The notes beneath the pieces were generated by a model. That model was given only the letters and a program-made list of their open reading frames with translations, was not told where the DNA came from and did no database searches. This document shows, one piece after another, positions 10,829-21,746 of a DNA stretch of 64,000 nt. The DNA is from Blastocladiella emersonii ATCC 22665. Lineage: Eukaryota > Blastocladiomycota > Blastocladiomycetes > Blastocladiales > Blastocladiaceae. Position 1 is the first letter of the stretch, and every line of letters starts with the position of its first letter. The stretch covers positions 434,001 to 498,000 of the forward strand of contig JANHCV010000012.1 in assembly GCA_025594325.1 (NCBI GenBank). Reading direction: 5' to 3'. The position numbers were made by a program, and so were the translations under genes.

Positions 10829-11238
10829 CCTAAGGGCACGCAAGCGGCGAAGGCGCTGCGGCCTCCTGATTGAGGCGCGACGAATGCGCTCATCGATGAG
10901 TCAAAGAGACATGGCATGGATTTTTAAAACAAGAGAGCGGGTGATGTTCGACGCCGACAAAAGCGCAGGACGGGGTTGAGCGAAGTGGAAGTCCAAAATT
11001 GCAAGTTCTGCCGCGAAATCGCCGAGGCCTGGAGGGTGCGGGTTTTCTAGGGACCTCTGGTCATGTTGCATGGAGTTGTTCATTGTTTGGTTGCATTCAC
11101 ACGATAGGAGGGAGGAGGAGGTACGGTTCGACGTCAAAGGCGGTTGATGAGAGTCACCCGCGGTCACGCGAGACCTTCCCACGCGAGCTGGCAAGGCGAG
11201 ACGCGCGTCCGCTTGCTCGGGCTCTCGCCGGACGAAAA

Positions 11239-14200
11239 ATGGATGCTAATGAAACCATGGAGCAACCTGCCACTAGCGGCAATGTATCGAGCGAGTCCAC
11301 CGTGGTCGAGAGCCCCGACGCGGCGATCCCGGCGCTGTTGACGTGCCGCACGCCGTACCGCGGTGCCCGCGCGAGCTCCTTCCGACCGTACCGCAACAAG
11401 CCGCCGCGCGACTTGTTTCTCTACCACGATTCCACCTCACTTCCTGAGCTCAAGGCACTCGTGTGCGCGTGCGGCGACCTGGCCGAGGTTGCGCGCACCG
11501 TGTGCGAGGCGGCGGCCAAGGGCGCCACGGCGACGCTCTCGTTTACTCTCAACGACTGGCAGCCTGAGATCCTCGCGCGGAATCTGCTTATTCTCCATGC
11601 CCCCGCTTTCACGCCTCCGAACGATCTCGACACGGACGCGCTCGCACGCTACGTCGGCCAGCTTTGGTATTCGGTTGTTCTCGACCCGGACGTCCGCGAC
11701 TTTTGGGACGGCCAACTGCGCGCGTGTGTCGACCTGGACTGGCTCGGCTTCTCGGCCGACTCGTCGCTCCGCGTGTTGAACGAGTCGACGCTGTGTGAGC
11801 TCCGCCGCTGCTGGTGTGCTTGGCTCGAAGTGGACTGGCCCGTCGAACAACTCTTGGCAGCGCGCTACGAGTACGTCAGTACCAGCCCCTTCTCCTGCTT
11901 TTCCCAGCCCACGGCTCAAAAGGAATACGCGGCCTACGCAAATTACCTTATGGAGGGTGTACAGGCGCAGTATCGTGGTGTGTTCAACCGCGCCGAATCC
12001 GCTCGAATTGCGTGCTCCGTCGAGCGGCTTGCAGTGTCTGGCGCGTTCACGTCTTCCACTCGACCGAGTCCCGCCGTTGTCAACCCGACGATGCTGCTCA
12101 TCTCCAGCGACGATATCCCGCACTACGCTGTGCTCGCGACCGCGCTCCCCTCGGATGCGTTTGATTACCTTCTTGGCCAAGGGCTTCTCGAATCGACCCT
12201 GCTCGGCGAGATTCGCCAGTGGCTCACCGCCCTCCGCACCGGGTTTCGCGAGCACAAACTCCGCGTTGCCGTTACTCACGGCCACGCGATTGCGGTCATG
12301 GAAGAGCTTGCAGCTGACCCCTCGATGCGGTTTGACGTCGTGGATACGGGGCATCTCATGGGGTCATGCTACCTTCTCAGCATCCTCGTTCACGGGTCGG
12401 TCTTGCTTCGTCACGTCACCCAGTACAGCGATCGGGCGCGCTTGCTCACTTACTCGCGAGTGTCGGAGGCTGGCCCAGACTACGATCACGAGCTTTACGG
12501 CGCGGCCGCACTTCTGCACGAAACCTTCCCCGCGCTCTTTGGTGTCACTGTCGCCGAAAAGGTAAGTAGCGACATCATGGCGACGTCGTCGTGGTATCAG
12601 AACTTTTGCTGGAGCCGTGACCACCTCGAGCATTCCCCGGTTCGATACTTCACTTTCACCAAGCTGCCGCATCCCACCGTGCCGACCTCGCTCAGCAACT
12701 CGACGTTTCTGACCGACGCACTGCGCGAGTGCGCCCGATACGTTGCGAAGCGGCCATGGGAGGGTACGGAGAATTGATACACACGCCATGCAAGGCACAG
12801 AACTGACGATCTGATGATGTAGGTCCTTGCAAAATCACTACGCTATTCTTTCCCAAGCTCATTGCCTTCGCTCTCGCTTCGGGCCGCATTGTCGCGTCGG
12901 GGGCAACTCTGCACGCGCTGCCGCAGTGGCCGGAGGCCAGCAAACTTGTACACTCGTTGGCAACGGGTTGCGAGATGAGCGAGTCGGCGCAGGCCGAGCT
13001 CCTCGCTTCGCTGCCCCTCTACGGCTTCACTGATTCGAAGGGCACGTCCTCGTTCAACTACACCCTCGAGCTCACGATTTCCATCAACGGCGCGGCTGCA
13101 TTTCTGGCGCCTTACCTTGCTCGCGAAATCGTTCAACCCACCAAGACCTATCGGCTCGAGGGCCTTTGCGCGGAGCCCGTCTACGGCGACCCTCCGCTTC
13201 TCCGCATTCGCACGAATGTTCCAGATTTTATGCTACTCGATGCGCCCGCAGAGACCGTGCTTGGCGTATACCAGGAGCAACTTGGGTTCGGCCACTTTGA
13301 GACCTCCCAGCGCGAGCTTCTCGGCGAGCTACTTCCGCTCTCGTCCGCCGTCATCACGCGGGCGCCGTGCAAGCCGCACACTTCGCTGCTCAAGGCGCTG
13401 ATTGCGTCTCGCCCGCCGCTTCCTCAGTCCGGGCCCGAAAACCCGCGCGCCTGGCCGCTTCGCGTGGTGCACGCGGCAGACATGGGCGGGACTATCGACC
13501 TCACCTTGCGCTGGCGAACCAAGACCAAATTGTCGTTCAAATTTGTGAGCGACTCTTACCAGGTCCGCTCGATGCTTGGTGCCGTCGGCCTTGTCTTTGG
13601 CAATGGTACCCGTCAGACGATGCGGTTGGCCGCGCCCGCTCGCATCAAAGCCATCAATACGATACGCAAAAAGGACGAGATCACTCTCACTCTCGAGTCT
13701 GTCCAAACTGCGGCTATGGATCTTGCTCTCGATGTATCCCTTCCGCACATCGGGCGCCGCCTCCCTCTTGCACCGGACAACCACCTCATGGTACACTCGA
13801 TCCGCGCGGCCGTGTGCGCAGGCGTGGACCTGATCAACCTCCTGTTCCCGCCGGCGCCAGGCGTCAAGCGCACCAACGCGAACCGCATGCGCCTGCTCAA
13901 CACGGTCGTCTCGCCCAAGGCCATTGCTTCGATCGCAGTCGAGTTCACGCGGCTGATTTTCGACGCGTTTGCGGCGGGCCACCAGGCTGTCATGCACAGC
14001 GGAATGGATCGCGCCCCGACCTTGCTCATCTTCTTTGACCGACCCGTTCTCCTTACCTCGGCCGGCCCAGGAATGATCCCGACGCCCGCGCTCGAGTGCA
14101 CCGTCGCCGTGATTGATGACGCCATGAACCCGTCGCCGGAGGCCGAGTACGCGCGGCGCAGTCGCATCTTCGTCGATTGCGCCAAAGCGATCGCTGGGCG

Positions 14201-14432
14201 TCTCTCGGTGTTCACGCTGCCACCTGAGTCGACCGTCGCCTTCTCCATGTTCAAGTTCATGTACCTCGCCGACCCGGTCCCCGAGGCGGACCCGCGATTC
14301 AGCGCCGATTTGTACGTGCGGCTGCGTCCGCTGCTCAGGCGCGTGCTCGTGCTGCCCGCGTACCCGGTTTGCAGCACGGGCATGGACAAGCTTGGGCGGC
14401 AGCTCAAGACGTTCCTCGACAAGGGGATCTGA
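11239..14432 (+). CDS. DUF4470-domain protein (intact copy)
   Basis: Two exons, 11239-12763 and 12823-14432, encode 1044 residues; the 59-nt intron runs GTACGG to ATGTAG. Residues ~45-120 match the fungal DUF4470 domain, with 'RDLFLYHDS', then 'CGDLAEVARTVCEAA' and 'LSFTLNDWQPEILARNLLIL'. The rest has no domain I recognise. I see no zinc-finger MYND cysteines, although the domain is often paired with one. The frame stays open further upstream, so an earlier start is possible; the ATG at 11239 is the first that gives a protein of the same shape as its paralogue at 55871-59158. The intron position is conserved between the two. Function unknown. Confidence 0.75.
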
Positions 14433-14544
14433 GCTATGTATGGGCAAGTTTTTGATCTATTCGTTTCGTTTTTAATTCGCTAGAACGAGACGATTTCCAG
14501 ATGCTGAACGAGGTTTACTGAGGAGGCGAGACGCGTCCCTCACA

Positions 14545-14570
14545 ACACGTGAGTGGCGCAACGCGTCTCC
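14545..14570 (+). repeat. Dispersed motif ACACGTGAGTGGCGC + RACGCGTCTCC
   Basis: A 26-bp sequence combining CACGTG and ACGCGT cores lies 113 nt after the DUF4470 gene stop. It recurs with one base changed at 55704-55729, near the 3' end of the other DUF4470 gene. The core GTGGCGCGACGCGT is also at 44438-44451 (plus) and 63724-63737 (minus). Confidence 0.6.
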
Positions 14571-14682
14571 GAGGGCTCCGAGACATCGCACTATATGTTT
14601 TAGCTCGATCTTGAACTACAACAAAGCTTATTGAATGTATTTTCAGCAGCACTTAGCGGCGTGACCGCGGTCAATCATCGGT

Positions 14683-16848
14683 TCAAGAAATGCGAGCGAG
14701 CTCCTCCAAATGGCGCTGCTTGACCCCCGGCGCGCTTTGGATGCGATGAAGCATTGCCTCATCGAGCATGTCACGCAACGCACCGTCGGGGATCAAGGCC
14801 GTGAAAGCGATCGAAACAGGCGAAAGGATCGTTAGGAGGTCCGGCATGAGCCGCGGCCGCTTGTCCAGGATTTCGGTCACGATGAATTGCAAAGTGCTGC
14901 CGCCGCCGCAGCAGTGGTTCGCAGCCTCTTTCGCCAGCGCCAGGTCATGTGCAAGCTTGACTGGCTCCAGGTAGGCGGCGAGAGTGCCAAAAAACTCGCT
15001 GCTCGCATCCCAGAGTGCAAGCAGTGAGGCAAAGGCGCTGCACCACGCCCCTCGGTACGAGTGCGGGCAGCGACGGCACATTTCGTCCCAATCGCACCGC
15101 GGGGGGGCGAGGGTTTCATGCGAAGAGAAGTGGGCAGCAAGCATCGCGCACAGGAACGGCCCCGCTGCTCCCATAATGCGGATGGATTCGAGAGCGCGGT
15201 CTTTGGTTTCGGCGTCGTCAAGGAGCGAAGCGATATAGGACGAGATGACTTGAAAATCGGTGATGGACCGAGCGGGAGCCGAGTCCGTCCCGGCGGAAAG
15301 CAAGCGCGCCGCGGCGACAAACAATTTGAGCGAATCGACCGTCGGCCGCTCACGCTGGAGAATCGATAAGAGCAGTCCAGCGTTGCCGTTCGGACTCGAG
15401 TCGCTGGAACCGTCCAAAACTTGGGCAAAGCGGTCGAGCGAGCTCGCACGTGTGGTGGCGAAAGCGAGATCGATCCAGTAACCGCGGAACGCACCCAAGC
15501 GCGGACCAGCCCTGCTACACGCCCACGCAAAGGCTCCAGGATCACGATGTGAGTACTTGGGGTAGGAGGGATACATGCTGGGCGGAAGCGTACCTTCAAC
15601 AAGAATGTCGTCCCACATGTTCTCAACAGGCACGAGAACAGCTTGCATCGCATCAATCGCCTCTACATCGTTTGTATCCAGGGAACGAGTAAGGACCACG
15701 ATAAAAAACTCGTTGTTGTTGAGGATCTCGAAGGGCACCAAAGACAGGCCGTCTCCTACCCGCTTTTGGAGGGCTTGCCCGGCGTAGCGAGAGGACATTC
15801 TGCGGGCAAAATCGGCTCGGCCAAGCTTTTCCAGATCAACCTCGACTTGATCACGATGGGTTGCAAGAAGCAGAGCAAAACCAGCTGGATACTCGTGAGC
15901 GATCGTTTCGATTGCTGACTCTTTGCTCGGAGGCACACTTGACCAACTTTGCGCATAAAGCCAGCCGACAACATCTGCGAGATGCTTGTGCGTCGGGACA
16001 ATGCTAGCCATGTCGCTGAACGCCCACGCGATATGACGAGGTGACGCCATGGTTTCGACAAGCTGGCGCACCTTGACGTGAAATTGCGGGCGTAGCATCA
16101 GTTGGAGCGATTCGGGCTGCCAGAACCCAATGGTAACTAGAGCGAGGACATCAACGAAACGGGGCGAACAGTCGTCAACAATCGGGTCCCCAATCCATTC
16201 GTCGTCGGGAAGCCCAAAGTCGTAAAGCGCAAGCTCCCACTCCGGCCACGGAAGCGAGAGCGCAAAGAACTGCGGCCAATTGGCCTCAAGTTTGGCAAGT
16301 ACCTCCTCGGGAAGCACGGGAAGGCCAGTTTGGACAGCGCGAATGGCAACACCGATGAAAATGGCGAATGGATGTCTGTAAAGCGCGCCCAGTTCAGCAT
16401 CTCGAGCACGATATATGGCAACAGCAATTTCGCAACGATCGTGGTCGTTGTGATTGTGTGCTTGGACCCGAGATTGTGCGCAGGCAACGATCGCACGCAT
16501 GAAGCTTTCGGCGCGAGTGAGGCGAGCAACGCAGGCGCTCCGGTTAAGCTTTTCGGTCTGTGCGTCGACGGTATCCGACCACAAGGTACGGAGCGCCGCG
16601 TCCAGGTTCTCCCAAGCGCCCATGGGACCCTCGGGTGAGGCGATACCGAATACCTCGCGGATGGTCCAGTGCGACAAGACATATTTACCACAAGCGAGCT
16701 GGTAGCTGAATCTGCATGCGGCAACGAGTGCGACTCGAGGTTGGGCGAGTTGGGAGATCATCTGGGCAAGTTCGGTCGGGAGATCACCGAATAATAGCGT
16801 CTGTGACCTCATTAGAGGGTCAGGGGTAGATTGCATGGAGTGATTCAT
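14683..16848 (-). CDS. F-box-like orphan-family protein 1
   Basis: Exons 16848-15594 and 15533-14683 encode 701 residues. The 60-nt intron has no stop and keeps the frame, so it is easily missed; the paralogue at 17247-19420 proves it, with a stop-containing intron at the same codon. The N-terminus ('LLFGDLPTELAQMISQLAQP') resembles an F-box-like helix-turn-helix, which I rate tentative. The rest is an alpha-helical repeat-like protein. Cysteine-bearing segments shared by the three paralogues include 'EAANHCCGG' (here) and 'EAANTCCSG'. It is the most downstream member of a same-strand tandem trio. A TATATAT lies at 17038-17044, about 190 nt before the start. Function unknown. Confidence 0.65.
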   Translation of the reverse strand: MNHSMQSTPDPLMRSQTLLFGDLPTELAQMISQLAQPRVALVAACRFSYQLACGKYVLSHWTIREVFGIASPEGPMGAWENLDAALRTLWSDTVDAQTEKLNRSACVARLTRAESFMRAIVACAQSRVQAHNHNDHDRCEIAVAIYRARDAELGALYRHPFAIFIGVAIRAVQTGLPVLPEEVLAKLEANWPQFFALSLPWPEWELALYDFGLPDDEWIGDPIVDDCSPRFVDVLALVTIGFWQPESLQLMLRPQFHVKVRQLVETMASPRHIAWAFSDMASIVPTHKHLADVVGWLYAQSWSSVPPSKESAIETIAHEYPAGFALLLATHRDQVEVDLEKLGRADFARRMSSRYAGQALQKRVGDGLSLVPFEILNNNEFFIVVLTRSLDTNDVEAIDAMQAVLVPVENMWDDILVEGTLPPSMYPSYPKYSHRDPGAFAWACSRAGPRLGAFRGYWIDLAFATTRASSLDRFAQVLDGSSDSSPNGNAGLLLSILQRERPTVDSLKLFVAAARLLSAGTDSAPARSITDFQVISSYIASLLDDAETKDRALESIRIMGAAGPFLCAMLAAHFSSHETLAPPRCDWDEMCRRCPHSYRGAWCSAFASLLALWDASSEFFGTLAAYLEPVKLAHDLALAKEAANHCCGGGSTLQFIVTEILDKRPRLMPDLLTILSPVSIAFTALIPDGALRDMLDEAMLHRIQSAPGVKQRHLEELARIS

Positions 16849-17246
16849 GGGCTGCTGCATGTATCGAGTCTGTGGGGGGAGGAGCAAGGCCGAACGCGAC
16901 GCGCCCGCCGAAGGCCTTTGGCGAGTCCGGCGAGCAGCATCACATGATATCCCGACGCGTCTGATCCGGCGCTTCGACTCGACGGACTTCACAAAATTGC
17001 AAGCACGGTTCCCGATCAACAAAAATATGCTGAAATGTATATATGGGCTAGCCGATCCGTCACTCGCGGCGGGCATGGGCGGTGCGCGGGACTTGGCGCC
17101 CGCTGGCCGTGGGAGACACGCGAACCGAGCTTTAACTGGCGCGCTGATGCAACAGGCACTCACTGCTTTCAAATCCCAAACGAGCTCCGATAGTGTTAGT
17201 GTATTGCCCCAATCTCCCGCAAATCATTGCGCCTGGTAGGAAAGTG
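16849..17246. other. Spacer between F-box-like paralogues 1 and 2
   Basis: No gene is seen. It contains the TATA-like 17038-17044 for the minus-strand gene and the 3' flank of paralogue 2. Confidence 0.5.
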
Positions 17247-19420
17247 TCAGGCACTGTCACTAGACGTGACGCGAGCCAGCTCCTTCAAATGTCTTTCCTC
17301 GATCCCGAACGTGCTCGCGATGCGATGCATGGACGGCTCATCGAGCACGCCGCACAGTGCGCCGCTCGGGATAAGCTTGGTGAACGCCGGTGACACAGGT
17401 GAGAGAGCGACGACGAGGTCCGCCAGGAGACGCGGGTATATCGCCAGCGTCGTAGTCACGATAAACTGCAAGGTGATGCTACGAGCGCCAGAGCAGCAGG
17501 TGTTTGCAGCCTCCTTGTTGAGCGCCGAGCCGTGCGCATACCTGATGAGGTGCATGTATGCGTTGAGTGTGCGGAACAGGCTCTGTTGTTGGTCCGTGAG
17601 GTCAAGCAGTCCGGAAAACGCGTCGCGCCACGCGCCTTGGTACGAAAGCGGGCAATCCTTGCAGAGAGCCAGGGAATGGGTCCGCGGGTGGGCGAGATCC
17701 CGGTCAGTGGAGAAATGCGCAGCAAGCATCGCACACACCAGCGTCCCGGCGGTACCCGAGTCGCGTACAATCTCAAGCGTCCGAGTTTTCGTCTCCTGGG
17801 CCGCAAGCAGCGATGAGACGAAAACCGAAACCGAGTGAGAAAAATTCGCGCCCGCGTAGACGCCATCCTCGAATTCGGTGTCAAGTAGGCGCGCGACGAT
17901 GCTGAACACGTCGAGCAGATCAACTGCAGGCTCCTCGGAATCGAGGAGCGCCAAAACGATGAGAATACGCATGCCTTGGCCGGGGCTGCCGGCGCTGAAG
18001 TCATCGACGGCATAGCGGTCAAGTGGATTCGCAATCCCAGTCGTCCGGCCCAAGCGGACCAGGCCAAGCAGAACACGAGAATTAGGGTCAGGGGCGCTGC
18101 AAGCACTCGCAAATGCTACAAGACGAGGACGACGACGAGGACGAGTCAGTGCGTGACTCCACGGATGCACTGATCCTTTGAGGCTATCGCACCTTTGACA
18201 AGAACGTCGTCCCACAAGGATCCGCGTGAAGCAAGCGCAGCATACAGCAAGTCAAGTGTGTTTGGATCCTGGTCCTGAAGAGCAGTCTCAAGCATTGATG
18301 CATAGAGCTCATCACTGAGGACATCATACGGCGCGAGTGAAAGCACGTCCGCGGCATGGAACGCGGCGTGGGCCTCGGCATAGAGGGCTGAGATATCTTG
18401 AACGAATCTAGCTCGACCAAGCTTCGCCAAATCGGCTTCGACCTGGTCTCGAAATTGCGACATGATTAAGGGGAGGACACGCGGGAACGCCTGGGCGACA
18501 AAATCAAGCGCCGTCAATTCATTTTCCAGGGACACGTTCGACCAGCCTCGACTGTACAGCCAGCCCACGGTGGCAGCGACGCTGTCAGCCGACAGGGCGA
18601 GGTCAGGTATACCTCTGAAGTACCAGCTGGCGGTATTGGGCGAGGACATCATGTTCACGAGTGCGTGCTCGTTGATTCCATGTTGCGGCTGCAAAAGTAC
18701 TTGGAGCGAGTCATACTGCCAGTACGTCAAAGCGAGAATGGCAAGAAGCTCCACGAGGCGGGGCACAAGTTCACTTGGGAGCACGGAATCGTGGGGGAAG
18801 CCAAATTGGGACAGGGTTATCGCCCAATCGGCCCAGGGGCGAGCGAGCGTGAGTAGCGTCGGCCAGTGGATCTGCAAGCCAGCCAGCGCTCTCTCCACAA
18901 CGCCGGGATAACCCGCCTGAGCCGCGCCAACCGCAACGGCGACGTATACTGCGAGCGGGTGTTGGTACAGCTTGGTTACAGGCACGCTTTCAGCGCGGGT
19001 TGCAAGCTCGCGAAGGTCACAATCCGTCGGCTGCGCGCCCAGTGCGAGTCGCGCCTCGGCGCACGCGAAGGTCGCGTGCATCAGGGATTCGGCACGGGCG
19101 TGGCGAGTGGCCAGCGGGAGATCGTCCTGCAGGTCGTCGGAGCCAGCATTAATGGTGACCACCCACATCTGGTGGAGCGCGCGCGTTACTGCGGTCCATG
19201 CGCCGCCGAACGACTGAGGCAAACCAAGACGCGAGAGTTCGTCAATGGCAAGACGCGAGAGTTCGTCAATGGTCCAAGACGAGAGGACGTTGAGATCGCA
19301 AGCGAGAGCGTAAATGGCCCGCGACGCTGTAACGAGCGCGACGCGACGTTGTGCGAGCTGCATAACCATAATCGCAAGCTTGGTCGGGAGATCGCGGAAG
19401 CACGGCGTCAGCGACTTCAT
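17247..19420 (-). CDS. F-box-like orphan-family protein 2
   Basis: Exons 19420-18193 and 18115-17247 encode 698 residues; the 77-nt intron runs GTGCGA to TTGTAG. It is collinear with paralogue 1: 'FRDLPTKLAIMVMQLAQRRV' at the N-terminus, then 'WDDVLVK' and 'FASACSAPDP' flanking the intron, and 'LIPSGALCGVLDEPSMHRI' near the end. A perfect internal duplication encodes 'LAIDELSR' twice (19223-19270), absent from the others. Upstream, the sequence equivalent to the start of paralogue 1 contains an in-frame ATG TAA, so translation should begin at 19420. Confidence 0.65.
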
Positions 19421-19436
19421 TGGTGACGTTTCATCA

Positions 19437-19444
19437 GTTTACAT
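19437..19444 (-). promoter_or_regulatory. ATGTAA start-stop element in leader
   Basis: On the minus strand ATGTAAAC (19444 to 19437) lies 16 nt before the start codon of F-box-like paralogue 2. Confidence 0.45.
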
Positions 19445-19659
19445 GGAGTGTCGCATGGCTAGCTGCATCGTGCCGCTCGGAGAGTGGTGGTGATGGTGGG
19501 GAGCGCGAACGAGGCGAGACGACCAAACTTGACCGATGCGCCACAGCGTGCTTCGATCACATGATATCCCGACGCGTCCCGGTCCGAGCGCTTTGGTACG
19601 CCGCACAAAATATGCGGGCGGACTCGTGTATTGCTCTGAACTGCACCAACATTTCGCGC

Positions 19660-21606
19660 CTAGCGGGACGCGTTGACGAGGTCCTCGCTTGATGAAACAC
19701 GAACGATCTCACGCAGGTGGCACGCTTCAATCCCTGGCGCGTGCGTGACGCGATCCAAAACTGATTCATCCATCGCCCCGCGAAGCGCGCCGTCCGGGAT
19801 CAAGTTAGTGAACGCGGGCGAAACAGGCGAAAGGACGGCGAGAAGTTCCGCCAGAAGCCGCGCGTTCCGAGCCAAGAGAGCGGTCACAATAAACTGGGAG
19901 GTGCTGGACCCAGCGCTCGGAGAGCAGCAAGTGTTTGCAGCTTCGTGATCCAGCGCCAAGGAGTGCGAGCGCTTGACCAGGTACAGAAAGGTGCCAAGTG
20001 CCCTGATGCGGCCGTGGCGGTGGTCCATGCGTGAAAGCAACGCGGAAAACGCGTGGCGCCACGCGCTCTGGTAAGAATGCGGGCCGCCGCAGCACGGCGC
20101 TGACTTACGGGCGGACGGATACGCGTGGCTTTTGTCGTCGTGAGCGGAAAAGTGGGCCGCGAGAATTGCGCACAGAAGTGTCGCTGCTTTATCCGGGTCG
20201 CGCACGAGCTCGAGGGCATGAGACTTGGTCTCGTCAGCCGTGAGCAACGATGAGACAAGGCGTGAGAGCGATCGAGAAAGAGCAGGTTCTGGGAAGATGG
20301 CTGGATCAAGGTCGTCGGGAAGGATGTGCACCAGGATCGCAAGCACGTCAAGCGGATCAGCTGTGGCTACCACGGGGCTGAGGAGCGCGCGAATGATTGC
20401 ACAACGGTTGTTTTCGTCGAAACCGGAAGCGCTGGAGAATTCCATCGCAAATCGGCCAAGGGGGTCCGCGATTCCTGTCGTCCGGCCCAAGCGAATCAGG
20501 TCGTCAAGGGCACCAGGGTCAATAGATTTGGCACTACACACACTTGCGAACACTTGGGACGAGCACCAGTGAGACCCTTGATTCAAAATGAATGATGGAT
20601 TTCGAAGGAAGCCGTACCCTTGACGAGAACGTCGTCCCACAAGGAGCCGCGGGAAGCAAGCGCTTTGTACATGGTATCCACTGCGCCTGACTCCTTTTCG
20701 TAGACCGCTTTTTCGAGCATCAAAGCGTAGAACGCATCGTCGAGGAGATCGAAAGCTGCCAGTGGAAGCACGTCCGTGACAAGCCGCAAAAGAGCGCCGA
20801 GATATCGCAAACAAATCCAGCTCGACCGTAATTGGCCAGGTCCGCCTCGACCTGGTCTCGAAAGCGCAACATGAGAGTAGCGAGGGCGCGCGGGTACGCT
20901 TCAGCGACATACTCGAGCGCGGTCGAAGCAAACGTGTACACGTCGGACCAACCCTGCGTGTAGAGCCAGCGGACGATGAAGGAGACGTGCTCGTGCGAGG
21001 GCGCGCGAGAGGTCAGTTAACTTCAATCTCTGCAAGTATCTCTTCGACCAAGGCGGTAAGACCCGTTTGGACCGCGCGAACTGCAACGATGATGAAAACA
21101 GCTAGCGGGTACTCGTACAGCTGGCTCAAAGGGGCGGATCGGGTACTCTGTAACAGCTGGTTCAGCTCAAAGGTGTCCAGCAAAGCACGGTTTGGCACTC
21201 GGACCCGAGCTTTAGCACACGCGACGAGTACATTCATCAGCGACTCGGCGCGGGCGCGACGTGTTGCAGCGGAAACCCGCTCCTTAATGTAGTACTTGAT
21301 CCTGAAGGTCGACTGCCACACCTCGTGGAGCACCCGTACCAGGTCATCCCAGACAAAGCTTGGGCGCCGGTTAGCAGCATCGCCTCGCCAGCGGAAGATG
21401 TGGCGGATGGTCCAGATCGACAGAACATAAAGGCCACAAGTGATGGCGTGGACAAGGCGCGACGCGAGAGTCACAGCGAGCCGAGGCTGCGCAAGCCGAA
21501 CAACCTCAAGCGCGAGCTCGGGCGGCAGATCACGAAAGTTGAGCGGTGACGGGCCTTCATTTGCGCCCTGATTAGGTTGCATAGAGTACTTCATGGTTGT
21601 CCTCAT
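19660..21606 (-). pseudogene. F-box-like orphan-family member 3, decayed
   Basis: The N-terminal part (21606-21013) is collinear with paralogues 1 and 2 ('FRDLPPELALEVVRLAQPRL') but ends in a stop after 'LAEIEVN'. About 130 residues present in both paralogues are then missing. Text resumes in another frame at 'RWLYTQGWSDV'. A further frameshift lies near 20780-20800. The family intron then follows 'WDDVLVKG' (20627 region), and the C-terminal half, ending at 19660, is open and well conserved ('HEAANTCCSPSAG'). An internal deletion plus frameshifts make a full product impossible. Confidence 0.75.
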
Positions 21607-21746
21607 GGTTGGGTGAGAGGCAGAGAGCTGGAACCGCTTGTCCTGCGAGGGTCTCGTTGCCGCGGGCTCCGATCAGCTGATGTTCGCGTCGTTCGCGTCG
21701 TTCACCACGGACGGCTCGAGCGAGATTTGCTTTGAACTGGCATATA

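Larger units (their letters stand above)
5081..10836. repeat. Left arm of a decayed inverted duplication
   Basis: The arm contains, left to right: flank, Vma12-like gene (minus), gene X (plus), ALKBH1-like pseudogene (plus), a non-coding repeat, an LRR fragment (minus) and a WD40-gene fragment (minus). The same items occur in opposite order and orientation at 26490-36080. The outer edge is visible at 5081-5100, where CAAGACACGGTCACGCCGAT aligns with the reverse of 36080-36061. The LRR part is much more diverged than the rest. Missing relative to the right arm are LRR exon 1, FRA10AC1 and the Helitron-like insertion. Confidence 0.8.
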
